Below, piece by piece: positions 14,632-17,286 of a stretch of DNA of 17,286 nt. Under the pieces are notes generated by a model. That model saw only the letters and a list, made by a program, of their open reading frames with translations. It searched no databases and was not told the DNA's origin. The DNA comes from Gammaproteobacteria bacterium. Its GTDB lineage: Bacteria; Pseudomonadota; Gammaproteobacteria; Burkholderiales; Burkholderiaceae_E. Every line of letters starts with the position of its first letter. Position 1 is the stretch's first letter. The translations under genes and the position numbers were made by a program. Where the stretch lies: assembly GCA_030425615.1 (NCBI GenBank), contig JAUIAI010000004.1:1-17286 (forward strand). Direction: 5' to 3'.

Positions 14632-14643
14632 TATATATTTACG
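14626..14643. promoter_or_regulatory. CrtJ/PpsR-type palindrome, hemA promoter, distal site
   Basis: The plus strand reads TGTCTCTATATATTTACG, that is TGT-N12-ACG with one mismatch. It is unusually AT-rich for this window, covers the -35 position, and is the right-hand member of a pair spaced by 8 bases. It is also the last element of photosynthesis character before the flank. Confidence 0.6.
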
Positions 14644-14661
14644 TGGTCAGTGCGGGCCGAC

Positions 14662-15528
14662 TCAGGCGCCGCCAGCCGCACGTGCCGCCTGCTCCCGGGC
14701 GACCCTCACCTTCTCGTTGGTCTGGTTGAACAGCAGCTCGCGGCGCGCCCGGGCCTGTTCCTCGGTGAGCTGCAGGTTGCGCTTCTCCTCCAGCACGGCC
14801 CGGCCCCGGACGGCGGCGTCGCGCGCGCCGAGCAAGCGGTACCGCGCGTCCCCCTGCGGCGCGCAGCGCCAGCGGTAGTAGGCGGCGTCGCGGACCGCCG
14901 ACGCGCCCCACGCGCCCAGGGCGCGCTCCCACAACCAGCGGATCTCGTCGCCGTCCGCGCCCGGCGCGAGGTCGCCCGGCCGCAGCTCCTCCACCGCGCA
15001 GTCCGTCGCCGGCGCCGACGGCGTCGCGCCGAGCTCGCGCACCAGCACCAGCTCCTCGCGCACGCGCTCGTACGACAGGAAGCGCTTGCCGACGCGCCAC
15101 GCCGCCTCCAGCGGCCAGCCGTAGTGGATCGTGTCGCCGGCGGTCGCGTCGTCGCCCCCCGCGCGGCGCGGGCCGCCGTAGTGCGCGAAGTACTCGCGCG
15201 CCAGCCGCACGAACAAGCCGGGGCGCTTCAAGCCCGCGCGGTAGTCGGGGTGCACCAGCGAGTCGACCGACTGCACGAAGCGGTGCTCCTCGCCGTCGAT
15301 CCACACGCGCGACGGGACGCCCGCGTACTGCGCGACGACGCGGTCGCCGTCGCAAGCGACGAACGCGCGCAGGCCGGCGGGGTTGTCCAGGAAGCGGCGC
15401 GACCACTCGCCCGCCGACCGCCGTTCACCGAACACCGCCGCCCACGTCTCGAGCAGCGACGGCACGTCGCGCGCCGGGTCCAGCGGGCGCAGCACCAGCT
15501 CGCGCGGTCGTCGTTCGAGGTCCGTCAC
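14662..15528 (-). CDS. GNAT-fold protein paralog 2, C-terminus replaced
   Basis: This 288-residue product resembles the neighbouring gene throughout its first 245 or so residues. Shared blocks include the LDNPAGLRAF / FENPAGTRAF segment, QYAGVP / QYAGLP, FVQSVDSLVHP / FTQGVDSLSDP and AAWRVGKRFLSYE / AAWRVGKALLGYE. These fit a GNAT N-acetyltransferase-like fold; substrate is unknown. After AAVRGRAVL the likeness stops. The last 42 residues (14665-14790) form a charged, probably helical or coiled-coil tail, whereas the neighbour continues for roughly 95 GNAT-like residues. The gene may therefore be a remnant. Start GTG 15528 overlaps the upstream stop (GTGA); no Shine-Dalgarno is seen. Confidence 0.7.
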   Translation of the reverse strand: MTDLERRPRELVLRPLDPARDVPSLLETWAAVFGERRSAGEWSRRFLDNPAGLRAFVACDGDRVVAQYAGVPSRVWIDGEEHRFVQSVDSLVHPDYRAGLKRPGLFVRLAREYFAHYGGPRRAGGDDATAGDTIHYGWPLEAAWRVGKRFLSYERVREELVLVRELGATPSAPATDCAVEELRPGDLAPGADGDEIRWLWERALGAWGASAVRDAAYYRWRCAPQGDARYRLLGARDAAVRGRAVLEEKRNLQLTEEQARARRELLFNQTNEKVRVAREQAARAAGGA

Positions 15529-16547
15529 GGCAGGAGGTCCGTGTCGCCGAGGGTCGTGTACCAGTGGTCCGCGTACCACTCCGCGGGCCGGCGACGGTCG
15601 TAGGACCGCCCCACCATCACGCGCGTCGTCGGTCGCGCGCGGAAGCCGGCGTCCTGCAGCGCGGCGAAGTCCTCGCACCAGGGCGGCAGCCAGGTGTAGA
15701 GCTCGCGCGCGCCCTCCTCCGCCGCCCGGCGCGCCGCCCAGGCGATCGCGGCGCCGCGCGCGTCGGGCTCGACCAGCCACTCGGTGATCACGAACCGTCG
15801 CGCGCCCTCGAAGCCCGCGGCCCGGCCCGCGACGAGCCCGCGGATCGCGTCCGTCGAGCGCACGACGCCGAACGCGACCCGCGACGACGCGTACCGCCAG
15901 GCCAGCGTCGCGCGGTCGCGGTCCAGCGTCGCCGCGTGGCGCGCGCGGAAGGCCTCGTACCAGGCGTCGTGGTCGTCCGGCAACGCCGCGGCGTCGCGCG
16001 AGGTGTCGACGGCGTGGTCGCCCGCGGACGCGTCGACCGCGTCGACGCCGCACGCCAGCGCGACCTGCGACCGCAGCGTCTCGTAGCCCAGGAGCGCCTT
16101 GCCGACGCGCCACGCCGCGCGCACCGGGTAGCCCCACATGAACGGGTCGCCCTCGCCGACGCGGCCGCCGTAGGTCGCGGCGAAGCGCCGGCCGACGCGC
16201 GCGAACAGCGAGCCCAGCGCGCGGCCGCGCTCGGGGTCGGACAGCGAGTCCACGCCCTGCGTGAACGTCACGCGCTCGCCCTCCACCAGCGCGCCGCGCG
16301 GCAGGCCCGCGTACTGCGCCAGCATCGCGCCGTCCCGGTCGAAGGCCGCGAACGCGCGCGTGCCGGCGGGGTTCTCGAAGTAGCGGCGGCGCCACGCGCC
16401 GGGCTGCAACAAGGGGTCGCCCGCCTGCAGCTCGAAGGCCCGGCGGAACGCGTCCAGGGCGGCGCGCTCGTCGTCGGCGCGCACTTCGCGCAAGCAGGCC
16501 GCGTCGCCGCGGGCGTCGGGCTCACTCGAGGAGCGCGGGAGCGTCAT
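15525..16547 (-). CDS. GNAT-fold acetyltransferase-like protein, paralog 1
   Basis: The 340-residue protein appears to have a GNAT-type fold: an N-terminal acetyltransferase-like part with FENPAGTRAFAAFDRDGAM and LAQYAGLPRG, then a second part in which FVITEWLVEPD, RGAAIAWAARRAAEEGA and DAGFRARPTTRVMVG resemble the strand-helix-strand core of GNAT enzymes. The exact reaction and substrate are not known. ATG 16547 begins only 11 bases after the 3' CCA of the selenocysteine tRNA, so mRNA would be made from the same promoter or be released by tRNA 3' processing. No Shine-Dalgarno is visible. It is followed by and coupled to its truncated paralog. Confidence 0.72.
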   Translation of the reverse strand: MTLPRSSSEPDARGDAACLREVRADDERAALDAFRRAFELQAGDPLLQPGAWRRRYFENPAGTRAFAAFDRDGAMLAQYAGLPRGALVEGERVTFTQGVDSLSDPERGRALGSLFARVGRRFAATYGGRVGEGDPFMWGYPVRAAWRVGKALLGYETLRSQVALACGVDAVDASAGDHAVDTSRDAAALPDDHDAWYEAFRARHAATLDRDRATLAWRYASSRVAFGVVRSTDAIRGLVAGRAAGFEGARRFVITEWLVEPDARGAAIAWAARRAAEEGARELYTWLPPWCEDFAALQDAGFRARPTTRVMVGRSYDRRRPAEWYADHWYTTLGDTDLLP

Positions 16548-16558
16548 GGTGGAGCGAG

Positions 16559-16656
16559 TGGCGGGAGTGCATGGGAATCGAACCCACCGGCCCCGCTGTT
16601 CACGAGGCCCAACCGGCTTTGAAGGCCGGGCCGCACACCAGCACGGATCCACTCCC
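16559..16656 (-). tRNA. selC: tRNA-Sec (selenocysteine, anticodon UCA)
   Basis: The 98-base gene folds as a bacterial selenocysteine tRNA. It has an acceptor arm GGGAGTGG/GCACTCCC (seven good pairs, G-G opposition at the eighth), a 6-bp D stem with a 4-base loop, and a 5-bp anticodon stem with loop CTTCAAA (anticodon TCA; plus-strand 16620-16622). A long variable arm with an 8-bp stem and GAACA loop follows, then a 5-bp T stem with TTCGATT loop, discriminator G and an encoded CCA. The long variable arm, the 6+4 D arm and UCA anticodon distinguish it from Ser, Leu or suppressor tRNAs. It implies that the host decodes UGA as selenocysteine; selA, selB and selD are not in this window. Confidence 0.95.
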
Positions 16657-16670
16657 GTCCGAGGCGCGCC

Positions 16671-16699
16671 ATTGTTCTCGGGCTCCTCCGGCTTTGCAA
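16671..16699 (-). promoter_or_regulatory. Predicted sigma-70 promoter of the tRNA-Sec gene
   Basis: Minus strand TTGCAA (16699-16694), 17 bases, then AACAAT (16676-16671), each 4/6 to consensus, in the gap of 73 bases between the upstream gene and the tRNA. Transcription would start about 7 bases before the mature 5' end. It may also drive the GNAT pair. Confidence 0.45.
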
Positions 16700-16729
16700 G
16701 GCGGACGGCCGCGATGCGGGGCCCCGTCG

Positions 16730-17286
16730 TCAGCGCGCGAGGTGCGAGTGCAAGCGGCCGGGCGCGCCCGGGTCCGCCCCCCACTCGAGGCCGCCGCCGA
16801 AGCGCCGCAGCGCGCGCCGCCCGGTCCGCGGGTCGCGTCCGAGGAAGCCGCAGGCGAAGTCCACGCCGCCCGCGAGGCGGTCGAAGTCCTCCGGCAGCGG
16901 GACGCGCACGCCGCGGCCGCCGAAGCGCTCGACGCCGTCGACGAGCGCCCACGCGTGCGGCTCGACCAGACCCGCCGCGTTCTCCACGGCCAGGTGCAGC
17001 TCGCGGCCGCGCCGCCGCATCGTCATCGTCGCGGGCGCGGCCTGCGGCCCTTCGCGCAGGAGCTCGAGCCGGCGCGTGATCGCGTCGGCGGAGGCGTGGC
17101 GGCGGCGCGCCAGCGTCGCGTCGAACGCGACGCGCGGCGGCCCGCCGTCCCGCGCCGTCACGCCGTCGAACAGCGCGACCAGCCGCGGGTCGCCGCCGGG
17201 GCTCCACGAGCCGCCGGACAGCGAGAACTCGACCGCGCCCGTCGCGCCGGCGTCCAGCTCGAGCGGCGCGTCGGGCAGGCCCTCGA
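16730..17286 (-). CDS. Unrecognised protein, C-terminal part (cut by the window edge)
   Basis: The frame is open from the right edge to TGA at 16730-16732, giving at least 184 residues; an internal GTG at 17161 would be a poor start since the upstream sequence continues in the same style. I do not recognise the family. Visible features are alternating hydrophobic segments suggestive of beta strands (AVEFSLSGG, RELHLAVENAAG, HAWALVDGVERF), Trp and Gly turns, and no long hydrophobic helix. The sequence is Arg/Ala/Gly-rich. It lies 73 bases upstream of tRNA-Sec in the same direction. A beta-sandwich is possible but unsupported by any motif. Confidence 0.55.
   Translation of the reverse strand, partial: EGLPDAPLELDAGATGAVEFSLSGGSWSPGGDPRLVALFDGVTARDGGPPRVAFDATLARRRHASADAITRRLELLREGPQAAPATMTMRRRGRELHLAVENAAGLVEPHAWALVDGVERFGGRGVRVPLPEDFDRLAGGVDFACGFLGRDPRTGRRALRRFGGGLEWGADPGAPGRLHSHLAR

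Noticed and set aside
14639..14664. UGA of the second GNAT gene as a selenocysteine codon
   Set aside because: After the TGA at 14664-14662 the frame meets another TGA four codons on; nothing longer would be made.
14662..16395. Single 577-residue protein extending the second GNAT gene upstream
   Set aside because: The part above 15,528 is Arg-rich shadow of paralog 1; homology between the paralogs starts at the GTG at 15528.
16559..16600. Attachment site of an integrated element at the tRNA-Sec 3' end
   Set aside because: I found no second copy of the tRNA end and no integrase in the window.
15525..17207. Single 560-residue protein extending the first GNAT gene upstream
   Set aside because: The extension would run through the tRNA-Sec gene and shadow the unknown gene at the right edge.
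1..17286. CRISPR arrays, insertion sequences, transposases or rRNA
   Set aside because: No regularly spaced repeats, transposase motifs or rRNA-like sequence were seen.

Overview
The window is very GC-rich and falls into two parts. Bases 1 to about 14,650 are part of a photosynthesis gene cluster (PGC) of the purple-bacterial type, carrying bacteriochlorophyll and carotenoid genes. Bases 14,650 to 17,286 hold no photosynthesis gene. They carry two tandem GNAT-fold proteins, a selenocysteine tRNA (selC) and the end of an unrecognised protein.

Layout of the PGC, left to right: bchC (start only, running off the left edge), crtF and crtE all read leftward, the classic crtEF-bchC order that in purple bacteria continues into bchXYZ and puf. 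crtD and crtC read rightward from a promoter region shared with crtE. A leftward run of eight almost gapless genes follows: hemA (glutamyl-tRNA reductase), bciB (ferredoxin-type 8-vinyl reductase), bchI, bchD, bchO, crtI, crtB and an unnamed 88-residue membrane protein. It reads from about 14,547 down to 4,911, ending 1 base from the crtC stop. Most junctions overlap by 3-11 bases, so this is very probably one operon running from the first committed step of tetrapyrrole synthesis (HemA) through Mg chelation (BchI, BchD, accessory BchO) to carotenoids (CrtI, CrtB). CrtE, B, I, C, D and F together are the full gene set for the spirilloxanthin series; no crtA is present.

Regulation: each of the three promoter regions (bchC, crtE/crtD, hemA) carries two 18-bp palindromes of the CrtJ/PpsR type (TGT-N12-ACA, most with one or more mismatches) separated by exactly 8 bp. 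On the leftward strand the second palindrome holds a -35-like hexamer and the first holds a -10-like hexamer. This is the double-palindrome architecture known for light- and oxygen-repressed PGC promoters, here repeated three times.

The host is not certain. C5-pathway HemA, BciB and the gene order fit a phototrophic proteobacterium or a lineage that took up a proteobacterial PGC, such as the phototrophic Gemmatimonadota or Myxococcota. The flank with selC, tandem GNAT paralogs (one with a replaced C-terminus) and GCGC-rich sequence looks different in style from the PGC, so the junction near 14,650 deserves attention as an insertion border or, less excitingly, an assembly join.
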